64,000 bases of DNA from Cladocopium goreaui (GCA_947184155.2 CAMXCT020001082.1:1-64000); one strand, 5' to 3'. Shown: positions 12,501-28,311, numbered from the stretch's first letter. The notes: generated by a model not told the origin, from the letters alone. Numbers and translations are program-made.

Positions 12501-15500
12501 GTCCGTTCGCAGAGTTGGAACAGGTTTAATCCAAAGCTGAATCGCAGTCACTGAGAAACTAGCTGAACATTAGCCGGTCAATTTGCCATCAACGAACTAG
12601 TTGAACAATGTTGAACATCTACTTCCTCAAGAATCAACCCATCAATCGAATAAATCAAATCAACCCGATCAATCAACTCCATCGCACCTTTGCCATAGAC
12701 TGCCCGCTGCGCACCAACCTCGATGGGGTCACCCAAAGCAGTGCCTGGCAGAGGCTCCCACAGGATCCACCATCCGAAGGGAAATGTCACCATTATGGGT
12801 TGGTTTTTATACCATTAAATTATATTCATCCAAAAAATCACCTTAAATTGTTAGGTGAAATTCGCATTTAACTTTTAACTATTATGAATTTTGTTATTGT
12901 GGCATTAAACCTACATTGAACCCTAATCCCTGTGTTGCTTGGTAAAACCTGTCCCTGACCCTGCTATCTATGTTCGATACATTAACCCCCGTTGACTCCT
13001 TATAATCACAAAAGAAAAGGTAGCCAAAATCCATCAACATCCCCATTTAATCTTCATCTTGTGGCTAGTATCATATCCCATTATAATTACTACAATCATA
13101 TTCTTGATGTTTTCAGAACCACATTACAATAATGAACAATACCACCATTGAATGATTGTGGTTGCAACCCATTGTTCAATTGTAATTACTTGAACCATCT
13201 TGATTACTTTAACATACTATAACCACAGTGTTGATTGTTGGTCAAATCCCCAACCTTTGTGGTTATATCCCAATTATATATCATTATTGATCATTGTGAT
13301 TGTTATCAGTTATCACTATATACCAGTACAAGTAGTGATTTCACATGTTAGTATCAAAGGAAGTTTAGAAGTCTAAACTCTGTTAACTCTGTTATACTGG
13401 AAAATATGGTAACATGTTATAACTTATAACCATTGTTGATTGCTATACCACCACTATTCATGGTGAGTGAACCCAGTGAACCCAATGAACCCGTCGCGCC
13501 TGTTCCGTGGCACTCGATCATCGTCACGTCCTCTCCCTGCGTCTGTCGCTCGGCCAGCGCGCTGCGCAGCACGCGCTGCTGCGCCGTGCCGTTGGGCGCC
13601 GTGATGGTGGCAGCGCGGCCGTCGTGGTTGATGGCCACACCCGTGAGGGAAACCTTGGTGGGGGTTGGGGTTGGAGAATTTATGGGAAAATCGATGGAAC
13701 ATAGCCATTTTTTCATGGAATATGTAACAAGATGCAGTTTCTATGGGAATGAATCATAGTTTCCAATATCGAGATGGCTACAGTACTACAGTACGTGTTT
13801 CGAAAACAATAGGAGCTTGATCATAATCCCTGAGCTGGGAATCCCAGTTACTCAGCGGGTCACAACCACATTATAACCCAGTTATATGTATACATGGAAT
13901 ATGCCCTGGTCATATTTGGGTTACTAGTCGCTCAAAAAGTCGGACCCCCAGGAGATGTATATATGATTATATATGTATATGGGATTTCATATGCACGAAA
14001 ACCAAACTATAGATATCTATAGGAACCAAAATAGATGAGTCCTATGGGTACATTAAGAATTTGGGTCAAACCAATCAAACTTGGGGATTTGAGAAATAAT
14101 GAACATAGGAACGCCTATAAGCCTATCATTTCTAGGTTCCCGCTTTTCAAGCTATAGGTATATCTAAGTAATTCTAAGATATGTTAAGTATATTTCAGGC
14201 ATTTAAGGGATTTTGCTATGCAGCTGCGACAGCTGAAAATCACTGAAGATCGGCAAATACCAAGCCAAACATCCGCAGCAAATGTGCAAAAAAGGGTCTA
14301 CCAACTCCAACTTTCATGTTCCTCTAGACTAGAACATCAATTTGTTCGGGATATATATATATATATATATGTATAATCATATATATATAATAATAATTAT
14401 ATATATATGTATTATAATACACATATATATATATATGTATAGATAAATTCATCCACAAGCTTCTCCACATGTTTACCCAATTTTCACCCACCCCTGTTTT
14501 CGACCTGCTCAAATCCAACGACCTGCACCCAAATCAAGGCTTTGGTGGGTTAGCAATTGTTAGCATTTGATATATATATATGGTCCCGTCCTCCGTCTCT
14601 CCACCCCCCCCCCATGGGTTGGGTCCCCAGGTAGTAGCCCCAATTCCCTTCTATTTGCAAGCTATTGGCAGCATTTCTGAGGTCCAGCGTCGTATTTGCT
14701 AGGTCTTTGCAGCATTTCTGACTACCAGCCTCGCATTTACTAGGTACATGCTACCTTTTAGGCGACCTACGTAGCACGCATACTCCTTCAAAGTACCTAC
14801 GTGCTACCTATAGTCATACATACATGTGCTATGTATCTACTGTATCTACTTCCTGTTTACTACCTGTGTACTCTGACAACACTACCTCTGTTGAACATAT
14901 ACCGTACCTACCATACATGTCAATGATGCCATGCATACCATACCTATCATATCTATCATACATACCATACATACCATACATATGAAATGTAATTACCACA
15001 CCTACCATACATACAATAGCATACATACAATAGCAAGCATACATGCCATACATACCATACCTACCTTAGATAGGACATATTCCATACCCATCATAGTAAC
15101 CATACATACCATACAGACCATACATACTGTCATATCAAACATACCATATCCAACAGACTTACATACCATACCTACCATCCATACAATACCAACCACTCAT
15201 GCCATACATACCATACCTACCATACATACCAAACATACCATACTTTCCAAACATGCCATACCAGACCGACCATACACACCATACATACCCACCATACCAT
15301 ACCACACCCCCACCACACCACAGGGGGGGGAGGGGGACAGTGCCACACCCCCACCACACCACAGGGGGGGGAGGGGGAAGATCTCATATGGGACCAGTAT
15401 ATGGGACCCATCCACCACACCACAGGGGGGGGAGGGGGACAGTGCCACACCCCCACCACACCACAGGGGGGGGAGGGGGAAGATCTCATATGGGACCAGT

Positions 15501-18500
15501 ATATGGGACCCATCCACCACACCACAGGGGGGGGAGGGGGACAGTGCCACACCCCCACCACACCACAGGGGGGGAGGGGGAAGATCTCATATGGGACCAG
15601 TATATGGGACCCATCCCATATGGGGGGGGGAGGGGGGGGGGTGGCAGGGCCTGGTGCATATATATTGATATTCCCGAGTGCTCAAGTATCCAGTTGGTTT
15701 CAAGATATTTTGGATGGTTCAACACCATTTCTGATCCTGAAATCACCATTTCCGCGTAACGGGGGTTTCCCCATGTTTCCCCCAGGTCACCACGGCTGCC
15801 GCGGCTGCCGCGAGACCAGTTCGTTCTCCCCGGTCTTCTCGCCACTTCCGCGGGTGATCCACACTGAACCGATACCTTCGCCACGTGCGAAGCCATCCGC
15901 AGAGGCATCGAAGGTCTTGCAGCGACCATCGAAGGCCAAACCACGCATTTTGGAGAAGCCGACCTGGGGGCAAATTGGGATGAGGAGATTGGGAATTTTC
16001 ATGGCTGTTGTATAATGGATATAATGGATGCTACTTTTTGATGGGTTTTTCATGGGGATCACAGTGATTTCACGGGGGTTTTAGTGACTCTTAAGTCGTT
16101 TTTGGATGTTTTTGGATGTTTGATGGGTCACATGGGGTTTGATGGGACTTTTTTCTAGTGGATGCAGGTATGGGATTGTTGTGCTACACTGGGATTGTAA
16201 TGGTCTAAAAGGCGTTTTTGTTGGTAATTTTCCGGATTCCACCAGGAAACACTTTGGGATTGCATAATTATTGGGTCTGGGATTGAACCGGACAACTGGT
16301 GATATGAACACTGGGAATGTGGCGATGTAAGCAACAAACATGATTGGATACATAATTTTTATGTATATGTCATGGAATCTTCAACTATTTGTTTGGGAGA
16401 ATTTGATCGGGAGAATCATATCAAATTGGAATCAAATTTGGATTGTGGGATTTAATGGGGATCACTGTATACTTTATACTATCTAATGGGAACTTAAGCA
16501 GAGTACATAACTGTACATCTTTAAGCCATAATCGGGCAGCTATGCCACTATGTCAAATTACCAGAGTGCAACAGGCAAATCATTTTTCAAAACTGGTGGA
16601 TTTCCAGCAAGCCATGAACCTAGTATTCTTGGAAATCCGGTGAAACTTGTCCGAGGGACCCAAATGCATCCTGACAGCTGAACATTGGCGCCAGTGGCAA
16701 TCGCACTCTGGCACCTGCGCCGTGTGTCTTCAGACCAATTTCTGGTGTACTGCGTACAGAAACACATACACATTACATGCCGCTGGAGAGTCAGGTCCTC
16801 CTCTTCTTCTTTCACCCAAGAGAACACAGGTTGGACTTGAATGGAACTTTCCCCCCACTCATTTCGAGTCACCTTATCTCCTTCATTGAAGGCTTTGCAT
16901 ACCGATGGGTCAACACTTACTCAGAAGACTTTCTGGGAGGTATTGCAATGAAGTTGTTCTGGTGATGTCAAAGAAGATCAACGACTCAGCAGTGCCAGTT
17001 TCCACACTGGCCATGAATGAAAAACCACCACTTCGATTTGCCAAAAACCACCCGTCCGAGGATGCCAAAAGTGGTCGTCTCCCAATTTTGGGACGTGGGG
17101 GGTTTCTTAAAATGGAGGATCCCCAACATGGTTAATGACAAATCCTATTAAAAATGGAGGATTTCTGGGTACCTCCACATGTCCATTTGGCCGAAAAACG
17201 CCCCATCTGGACACTGCTCAGCTCACCATCATTAAACACAGGAATCCATCCAGAGAAAGCCAGGAAAATTCCTGTTGGAATCAGCCAAAAGGAGACGCAA
17301 TCATGTTTAACATTATGCAACCGTAACTAAAAGACCACATACGAGTAAGATCCTGTCCGGCGAAATTATCACCTCAGCCGAAACTGGCGAAGGGTTCGGG
17401 ATGGGCTTGCCGCCCATCCCATAACCATCGTGAAATCCGTGAAATCACAGTGAGGTCATTCATATTTACCCAAATCCTTGGAGATCCTGTAACATCCTGA
17501 TCCTTATAACATTTATAACTTATAACATCCCTAATTGAAGCATCCTACATCATCCTACAATACCTTTTCCGCAGCAATCAGCCTGTTGAGCTTCACCGCT
17601 TGCGAACTGGAATCTAATGCCACAATGGTGGAGGAGCATGCCGTGTCCACCGTGAAGCACGGTCCACGGAGAGAGAAGACGTGTGAAATGCGGCCTGCGC
17701 AGCGCCCGGGTGATGGGTCCCCAGCTGGAGTTGTTTTGGCAGGGAACCTGAATTACAGGAATTGTTGCTGGAGAATAAGCCATATCTTTCACTAGGCTAT
17801 ATCCTGTTCTATCCTGTTCTTATTGTGATTTGGGTATGGGTCAATTCGCTGAGATACCAGCCACTGGACCCCCAAAATGGGTGATTTTTTGGACCTAAAT
17901 GGGATGGCTCAGATTTCTTGGCCAGCCAAACTGGATGGTTCGTACTCCATACAGCCCCAATTTTTTCCCATGATTTGAGGAAAAATCCTGAGAAATCAAT
18001 ACCCAAAATTGCAAACCGGAATCCCGTGCCTGACAGCCCGGAGTACGCAAAGCCGATGTTGGAGAAAGGACCCAACCTTGTTGAAGTCAACTATTGCCCA
18101 CCAAAAATCCGCGGTCATCATTTCTGGCATGGTCAAAACATGGGATGGTACCATTCCCCATTTCATGGTAATCCTATATGTAATCCTTAGACTAGGGCCA
18201 TAAATCCCTATTGCTGGATAGATGAGCGTTCCCCAATATGGGTATGATATGGGTATATACCCTCCGGCAATCAAACAGGGCCATGAAAGATCCACCATGA
18301 AGGTGAGTCAAACCTGAGGCGCAGGCCCTTCAGGATCCACATCGTTACCACCCAGGTTGCAGCAACCCACAAAGACACCGCAGTCCATACCCTGTAAGGA
18401 GTCCTGGCGCTGTTGTGGTTGACTTTTTGTATATATGAAACAAACATAAACCAACCATTTTTGTGAGGATACAATTGGGATATACCGGATATATACGGGA

Positions 18501-21500
18501 TATAATGTAAATTAGAATTTGAGTTTCTCTGGAAATGGGGAACACATCCAATTCCAACCAGGGGTATACCATATTCTTGAACACCCCTAGGTCCCAAACG
18601 GTATACAACAGAGCTATCTTGTTGTCCCTCAATTCACTCATAGTCAACACCAGGATCATCACATTTCAGGATTGGATGTGAACCTTCACAACCCCCAATT
18701 AGTGGGTTCGGCTGTGATCCAACATAATTGCTTGGCCTAGAGTATAGCATATTATGATGATCATCGATGATAGACGATGATGTCGAACTCTTGGGTATGG
18801 CATGGATCAAACTTGGATCCCCCAAATGGTCCCTTTAAATGTTACCCGAGACCTAAAATGCTAAGCACCCAGCCAGACTGCAGTCCTTGTCCATGCCACC
18901 TGCATGGAATGCCTCATAACCTGGGCCAGGACAATGCCATGAGGCGCCGGCGAGTCATGTGCCGGTTCTTTGAAGGAAGGTGGCTGATGTGTCTAATTCA
19001 TACACAATTCCTCCATAGCCTACCTGCATAAATTCACTGTAAGATGGCTGCTGCGCAATGAAAGACTTCAGCATCTGCTCCGTCCTGATGTTCCAGAGAG
19101 AACATGAGACCTTTAGCATCTTACTTCAGATTTGAGCCGCTGAGCCCTGGACCATTTCCCCACTTCCAATCACAGCATCAAGATGTAGGCAATTGAACAT
19201 AGCATGACAGTTCATGAATTTTCGCTTGTCACTTCCACAAAATCCAAAGCCCACAAGTCCCAGCCCTTCAAAAGCCAAATGGCTGATCTCCAATGCTAAC
19301 CACCTGAGACAATGCGCAGGGTGGAGCTTTTGAGCTATACCCGACTGCGTTTCGATGAAAACAACTGTACCCAGGTGTGATATATCAGGTGTAAACCAGT
19401 GACCTTTGGTTTTCCCATGTTTGAAACACCAATGACGCACGCCAACCACATTGAGATCATTGAGGATTATATGGCCAGTTTTGGAGGCCCTGCGCATCCA
19501 AGTTCCACACACCTCAACGAAGTGGCTGTGATCTGCGGCAGGATATCAACCGTTCCAAAGGGCAACAATTTTCTCAATCACTCATCAAACCACCTACCCA
19601 TTTACCCATCATTTCCCCATCATTTCCCCATCAATTCCATGTCCGTTTCCCAATCTTTCCAGGCCAACAACGTCGCGCCAACTTTCCGTCCCAGCTGCTG
19701 GTGCGGATCCATCGCACGGAGCTCCGCCTCCGAGACGCCAAAGAAGTCGCCGTCGAAGTGCTCGATGCCTGCGACCGGTGGTGCTCCGTTGGGGCGTCGT
19801 TGGGGAAAGAACGATTGAAACACGTTGAAAATTTACAGGAAACCATAGATTTTCCCATGAAGATCATGGGGCTTTCCTGTAGATTTTCCCTTAAACCAAT
19901 CCATTGAACCATAGTTAGATCTAAGGGATTGGGATTGGATGGGATTGGGTGAATGGTTTGGTAATCGGGGTTAGTAGATCAACAAATAAATTAAGCATTG
20001 CTTCGCATCTGGTGTTGATATAGGTAGATATATCTGCAGCCACAGTGGGTTTATAGACCAACACAACTGGGAGGCAGCACCTTCAAGGGGTGAAAGCAAT
20101 GAGAAACCAAGGAAACATGGGGGGGATAAGCAACACAGATTCTGAGATAATTGAGAAGCAACACTTTGAAGTTCTGAGAGTTTTAAAAGGAAGCAATTGC
20201 GCTGTTGTAGTCATGATACCAAGAGTACTGGTTTTATGCAGAGTACTGGTTTTATGTGGTATAACTCGAAATTCTGGGAGTCATATGGTGGGTTGACCGG
20301 AAGATATCCTGGGAGAATTGCATGTCGCTACCAATATGGCTTGACACACAACCAACTGTGATAGGAGAGAAGTAACAAAAAAGGAGAAGGACGGCTTTGT
20401 TCCACTAGCTGCAGACTGCTCGAATGCAGCCATCTTATCATCTTCATATGCCATGACCAAAACTGCTATATAAGGTGCTTGGGTGAAAGCATCGGTGCAG
20501 CCAAAGTGAAACCCTGGAATGAACTTCTCCGTGCCTGGAATAAAGTGACCCAAGCGGACATAGGTCTTGCCTGCGGTTGCAAGCTGAATATTAAGCTTCA
20601 ACCATCTGGACGTGCCTTAAGAAAAAAAACAAAAAGGTGAGAGAATTTGCCCGACCATTCTGATCCTTGGTTTTTTCTCAATGGGATCTAATGGGATTTA
20701 CTGGAATTTCATGAGGATATCATGCCATAAATTGGATCTCACATCCACCTGGTGCATCAACGTCGGCATCGTAGTAGGCGTCCATATCCCAACGCTCCGG
20801 AGGCAGTTCCGTGGTGGTGTCCTGGCGCCACCAGTGTTTTGTTTGTTCGAATGTCGATGTCTGAAATATGTTTCAGGATGTGTCAGGATGAACTACTGTA
20901 TGTAGCAATAATGTCCTAAAATGGTAAAAATAGAGGGGCCGGTGACTGGTTAATCCCATCTATCATCATAGAAACCTGTTGTTAAAGGGGTTTCTTCAAC
21001 CCCCTCTATTAATCAACCAACCAATGGGAATCTCGGACATCCATGGTATGTAGATTATTCCAGTCTTCAACAACAGATAGTTTTTTGATGTTTTTTGGCA
21101 CGCTGGTCTCAAAATCTCTCTAAAGAAATGCATGAAGGTTACCCTCTGGTAAACTAACATAACTATGGAGAATCCCCATTTTCAATGGGTAAATCCACTA
21201 TAAATAGCCATTTTCAATAGCTATGTTAAATTACCAGAGGGTACTCAGCAATTGCACGTTACCACTGGGGCACCGCACCAGTCCCATGCTCATGTTGTGC
21301 CAATATTCTTGCACCTCAGCGGTGTTCAAAAAAATCACCAGACTTTGAAGTTTTGCCATGCCACTGTGCCACTTATTAAAGTCTGGTCTGGGAAATGACC
21401 ATATATATTAAGCATATATTAACCATATATTTATATATATTTCGCATGAACAAACTAATGTACAGAGTTTCAAGATTGTTTAAAGAGCTTTAAAGAGGGG

Positions 21501-21812
21501 ATGTTGGGCTGCCCACAAGAGCCATAATTGGAGTTTGAGTGTATGACTAACACCTGGCTTGGTGCACATCCCATAAACTGCCCAGCAATGGTCATCATCG
21601 TTGAGCGCGGAGATGAGACATAGCATGACATAGCAAATCTGCCTGAAACTGCTTGAGCCCAGTTGCACTTAGCAAAATCTAATGCTCGATTCACAAAATC
21701 CAGTGTTTCTGGATTCTGTACTGATTCTCCCACCTATGTGATTCTGAGTCAACATGAGGTTACCATGGCTTACCCAACTACAAATTAACTCATTGATGTT
21801 GAAAAAGGGTAC

Positions 21813-21858
<46 letters not shown>

Positions 21859-24800
21859 TACATATATATATATATTACATATATATATATATTACATATA
21901 TATATATATATTACATATATATATATTACATATATATATATTACATATATATATATTACATATATATATATATTATATATATATGCTTTTTGTGCTTCCC
22001 AGCACCTGACATAGAATGCATCCATCCCCCATTTCCCCGTGACTCGGATCACATTTCCCCCTGGCAGCCGTGGCAGCCGCGGCACGTTGTTGGTGAAGCA
22101 TCCTGGATATCTTCCGGCGTGACTGGCCTTGGTGGTTGCAACCGGTCACTCCTGGGGACTCCTGGTGCTTCTCGAACGCGAAAAACCTTCGGAACAAACC
22201 AAATATATCCAAATATATCCTAACTCCGAACTACAAATATTGAGAACATTTCGTTTTGCTGTCATGACCCATATCTGGTTCATTGAAGTGACCGACTTTG
22301 GACAGGCCACTATATTGCGATATACGAGGAAACCACACTGGTATTTGGACATTTGACTTTGGTATGTTCAATGAATACATGGCTGGAATACAATGATCGA
22401 CGATCGACTTGTATTGAGACTGGCATGGTGCTGGAATTGAATCCATTGAAGCCTTTGTCATTCCCGCAAACACCTCAACATTGCCAATAGACATACCACG
22501 GGCACATGATTTGCATGGCCCCCATTACCTCAGAACCGTTAGAACATCCGTTTCAATGATGTCATGTCCATTGACAACTCATGGGTTTTATATGGTTTCA
22601 TGATGCTTAAATGTTGAAAATCCGACACTTCATACTTCAACCAATTGCCTTTCCGTGCCGCCCACAATCCCAACTTCTCGCGCCAACTCGGTCAAGTGGC
22701 AATGGCCAACATGGCACCAGCATCCATCACAACACCTGCACCACCGGCTGCGCCCATCTCGTCTTCGGCGGGTCCGACCTGAGACACAAAAAAAGGGCGG
22801 TCGAATTCGTCGCAGCCTGTGACCCCATTCTTCACGGTTGATGCTTGGTTTGATTTACCCGTTGGCAAATTAACATGACCCTGCCAGATAGGGGTTGGAC
22901 GACTAGTTTCCACTATAAATTGGTCCTTTTCAGGGTCTATGTTAATATATGTTAATTTACCAGAGGGTATATGAAATTGAGTTCCTGTTGATTGACTTGT
23001 CAGAAAACCGCCTTAAAAACAATGGACCTTTGTATAACTTCATGCCGCCATGCCGCCTGCTGATAGATGTAGTCCACCAGATCTGGTACCGTGGGGTAGT
23101 CGAACATCAAGGTAGACGACCTGGGAACCAGCTGGCGTAGTGGTTGGTTGGGGGTGGTGACTTTGGATAATCGGACCCTCAACGACGGGTTCAGATCTGA
23201 TCTTGTAGGGTCTAGGATTGGACTTTCAACATGTGGTGGTTCCAAGACTTGTTGAATCACCCCCAAAAATGTCATCAACACTTCTATGGTCGGTTTTCTA
23301 ACAGTGTGGTCCATGAAATTGGGTATAACTTTTTTTTGGGATGATAACCCAATGGAATCCAATGGACTAATGGATATATAAGTATTGGATCTTGATTGTA
23401 TATGATATAAACTCATATTACCGCACCATTATTTTGGGATGACATAATATATATATATAATATAATATATATATATATATATATGTATGCACAATTATTG
23501 ATATATATATATATATATCTAACTATACATATTATATATATATATCTATCTAACTATACATATTATATCTAACTATATATATATACATACAACTATAATA
23601 TATATATATATAACTGTATATATATAACTATATATATAGTTATATGTATATAACTATATATCTAAGTATATATATATAAGGATATATAACGATATATTTT
23701 TCTATACACGTATATATATATATATGGTCACCCCCCACATGCTGTTTGTACGGGTATTTACAGTATAAAGCACAAGCTTTTGTGTTCAGATTTTCAGGGT
23801 TACTTATATACATTTGCTTAAGTAAACATTAATGCTTCTGATATCTTATATAATATATAGATATCTAGAATCACTATCACCAAAACCGCAAAAACCTTGG
23901 AAAAACAAAAGAACAAAGCCAGAAGTCTTGGGGATGCCTGGGAAACCAAAAACCAAAAAAACATATTTTGAGGAGAATGTTTGGTTTTGACTCAAAAGAG
24001 GTTTTTTTTTTGTTTGTTTTCCATCTTTTTTCTGGTTTGAAATGGAACAACCGAAAAAAAAAACACATTGTTTGTTTTTTGTTTTTTTTGAATGGATATG
24101 ATCAATCAAGATATCAAAAGAACAAAAAATCGAATGTTTTTTGTTTTTGAGACTTTTCAATGCAGAAAACCGAACCTAACATGTTGAAAAGCCAAAAAAA
24201 ACCGTGAGTATTGTTTATGTTTTTTGACATTTTGACTGATCATATCCATTCAAAAACCAAAAAACCAAAGTTTTTTTGTTTTGTCCATTTCAAAACCCAA
24301 AAATAAAAACAACAAAAACTAGGGAAAACAAAAAAACATCTTTTGGGTCAAAACCAAGCATTCTCTCAACAATTTTTTCTTGGGTGGTTTTGCTTGAGTT
24401 GTTTTTAAGTTTTCCAGGTTTTGTTTGCTTTTCTCGATGTGGCCCAAGACAAGTATGGTTGTAGGCATTAGCTGCATGAAAGGGTGAAGCAGATGATAGG
24501 GTGAAGCAGACCAGGGGGTTACAGTAAGTGGTCAAACAAAAGTTTCAAATCAGTCATTGCCATTGAACAATAATGCACTAGATATTATAATATATTATAA
24601 TTACAACCCAAATATATTGAACCATCCAAGTGCAGAAACCTGCCCAGCCTAATTCTGTGAGTTATTCTTCTTCCGGCTATGCTTTATATGAAAAAAACAT
24701 GGCAATTCCCATATAAAATGCTTCTTTCGGTAGATGGGGGGTGGTGATCCCCATGAAATGATTGGTTAAAAGCCAATCTTTATTGTCAAGCACACATTCA

Positions 24801-27800
24801 CTAGGATACTGTTGTTGGTTGTATCATTAGATCTCCATTATGTCCCATGATATTCCATTATATATATATATCTACTCATGACATGGTATTATGGTATGAT
24901 ACCTTCCGAATACCCTCCGATTCTTTACCATAGCCATGGAAAATGACAAATTTATAGATACTTTACGATGATTTACCCATCAACAACTGTGATTTTCAGG
25001 ATTTTCCATTTCACAAACTGTGAAATCACCCGTAAATCCCAAGTCTACCCTCTGGTAATTTAACGTAGCTATTGAAAATGGCCATAGAAATAGTGAGTCT
25101 TCCCATTAAATATGGTGATTTTCCATAGTTATGTTAGTTTACCAGAGGATATCACCATCTTTACTGGCTTTTACATCAAGATCTATGAATCTATGGGGAG
25201 CCAAGGCCTGACGGATGGCGCCAAGGCCGCCAAGCTGCAACGTGAGACCCTCGAAGGACGCCTGCAGGCGATTGCGGAACTCCACGCCGGCCAAGGAGTC
25301 AAGGCCTAGCCAGGGACCCTGTGAAACTTACCCTCTGGTAAACTAACAAAACTATGGAAAATCACCATTTTTAATGGGAAAATCCACTATAAATGGTCAT
25401 TTTCAATAGCTATGTTAAATTACCAGAGGGTACTGGTGAGTTTTACGTAGGGTTGCTGGATGGGTTGCTGGGGGTTGCTGTGATGATTATTGATAGCTAT
25501 TGTGGATCATTCCCGAAAATTCCCTGCGTTTAGCACCAGTAAGGAAATCACCACCGAGATCACCCAGATCCCGATTTTTTTCTCCAGGGTGAAAGGAGCA
25601 AATTGGAGGTGGACATATTTGACACGGAATTTCACTTTGTAAAAAAAGGAGATTCGATATGAATTTTGGTGAGAAATTTCGATATTCTATATTCTCACCA
25701 TTTTCTACCATGGTCCAAGAAAAAATGGATGAAGATGGTCCAATTTCTACCCGTTTCGATTTCCCTGGTGAGATCCCCCATCTGTGTGGCAGCGAACCCA
25801 TCTCCATCAAAGGTGTGGAGAGGTCCAGATCGCCAGAACCTTCCAAGACATCCTGGTGCTGGACAAAAATCCAAGAGGACAGGCATACTTTGGTGCTTCA
25901 TCCTACTCAGTGACTATATATATATTATATATATATATATATTAGATGTATATATATATAATAGGTTAGGAGCCCATTCATAACCAGGCCTACAAGCTAC
26001 TGACAAGGTAGGATGAACCACCAAGTGGAGAGATGAATCTTAGCAAGAGTGACAGTGGGGACGTTCCCTAACATAAATGAGGATGAGATTGCCTTGCGCA
26101 CTGCGCTACAAAAAGACAGCTGGACAATTGCTGGAGTGCTCACATTGCTTTGGGGAATATCATACAGGATGCCCCCCAGTTATAAGTTGGTTTATAAACC
26201 CCATTAACCATAGTTATCTACAGTTATATCTACCATAAACCATAGTTAAGCCACTTATAAACCAACTTAGCTATCCCCATTGACTAGTTCGTTATATCTA
26301 CCATACACCATAGAATTCAGCCACTTTTTTCAGCAACACTATCCAACGGGGATCCCATCCTGTACGGCCTTGTGAAGTCCTGAGGGGTTTGTCCAAAGAT
26401 ACCCGGGATACCCTGCCAAAACAGCAAGTTTCATAGGGAAACCGGAGTATCAACCATCAAATTTAGGGGTTTTCCAGAACCATCGACCATTCCATCCTGC
26501 AGAACACCCACAACGATGCCCTTGATGTCGTCTGCGCTCACCTCAAGAGTCGATCTAGTCACAAGGACCTCGGCCCTGAAAAATTGGAGTATGAGAGTAT
26601 GAGAGGGACAACAAAATCTGGTAATTCTATTTTTTCTTGGTTCTTTTCTGTCACTCTTAGTCTTACATCATCCGCAATATTGAACAATCCCAATGTTTGA
26701 GGTAAATGCTGGGTGCATGTTGATGTTGCAAAACCACCCGTGCCCGACAAAAATCTGCACCAAAATTGGTTCAGCTTTTTGAAACACACCTCGAAAAAGT
26801 AAAGAACTTTGATCTCAAAGACAGATGTTTATTCCCCTTTCTTTATTAACTTTGTCAATCTCTGGCTTTCCTACAGTCAAAGAAGTTGCATCAAGTTGCA
26901 TCTAGGGACTGGACATCCCCATGGCTTTCTTCCTTTAGGGCATAGCTATGACAGCTATGAAAACAAAGCTTTCTTAAAGTGTCAGGTCAACCATTGGCAT
27001 CCCAAAGATTGGACAGACATCACCTGTCACCTGTCATGGCCAGGTCGTCAAATCTATCGATTTCTGGATCCCTCAGATCCATCAGATCCCTCCGCCAAGA
27101 AGCAATGGCTCCAGCCGCTGCGGCCGCTTTCTTTCCACCCACGCTGCCACCGAACTTGCTGAGCACCTAAGCAACCGACAAAAGGGATCGAGACCCTCCG
27201 GTCATGGCAATGGGAAATCAACGGTCGATGAATTTCCCTACAAAAAAAAGCGACCGTGTGAAAGCCTTCGGCTTCATTGATTCGGGTTGCAAACGGCTTG
27301 CAAAGCAATGGAATCAATAGAACTCCAAAAAGAAGATCTGACCGAAATGACGCCACTGACTCCTAACTTGCGCCATGCTGTACTTTGGAGAACGCCACTG
27401 AAACACACTGCGCCAATCATGTTCCCAAAAACCACACAGACTCCAATGTTCTGAATCCTTCAAATCCTTCGCTCCACATCCAAGAATCGCCAACCAATCA
27501 CGTAAATTAATTGGAATTGATTTTTCATGATTTTTGTTCCAATATATTCAGTTGGTATGTACTTTTAATAGGATTCAGTAGTACTGGATTCATATCCCAG
27601 GTGCATGAATTTTTAATGGTGATTCACCATCATATCCCCAGCCCAGTATCCCCACAGATGGTGAAGTCCCACCTGCCTCAATGGAAATTCCAGGATCCTA
27701 AAATGGAGGTACGTTAGTACCATATTTCTGGCCATATTTGGTGGGGTTATATCCCCTTAGGCCTGAAAAATAGGCCTAAAATATATGGTATCGGTACCTC

Positions 27801-28311
27801 CAATCAATCGGATCCTGTTGCATGGCCATTGACACTGCCTGACGACTCGCCACTGCCGTGCCGAGGTACCGGAGGGACCTTTGGCATCTGCCCCAGCAGT
27901 GACTTCCACTTGATGCGGGCGATGCCCAGGGTGCCTCGCAGGGTCAGGACGTCCCACAAAAAACCTTGGTCTTCTCGTTGGTTTTAGAATAGTGGGTTAA
28001 CCAGGGGTTATAGTACTCCCCCACATATGTATATACATATATATATATATATACATAATACATATACATATATATATATGTATATATATATATTTTCTTA
28101 TTTATTTTAATATATATATATATGTATATATATATGTATATATATATATGTATATATATATATGTATATGTATGTATTTATTCATGTATATGTATTTATT
28201 TATGTATATGTGTATCAATATATATATATATATACACACGTATATATATATATACATATGTATAGTAATACATACACATATATATATATGTATGTATGTA
28301 TGTTATATATA

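Larger units (their letters stand above)
13654..15816 (-). other. 2.16 kb KS_B intron with stacked minisatellites
   Basis: Joins KS_B exons 15817-15963 and 13500-13653 in phase 0 with donor CTG|GTCTCG. It contains an AT microsatellite (14350-14440), an ACATACCATACC array (14880-15300) and the 102 bp G-rich array (15301-15640). No gene is seen in it. Confidence 0.8.

Noticed and set aside
14931..15759. Plus- and minus-strand open frames of 186-245 codons
   Set aside because: They run across the CATACC and 102 bp G-rich arrays and merely repeat the satellite unit.
20281..20601. 106-codon minus-strand open frame
   Set aside because: No recognisable domain, no PKS motif, and it lies within an intron; probably chance.
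21470..21733. 87-codon minus-strand open frame between ACP_A and KS_B
   Set aside because: I looked for the missing KS_B N-terminal strand here. No ketosynthase motif is present, and no splice phase would fit; left unannotated.
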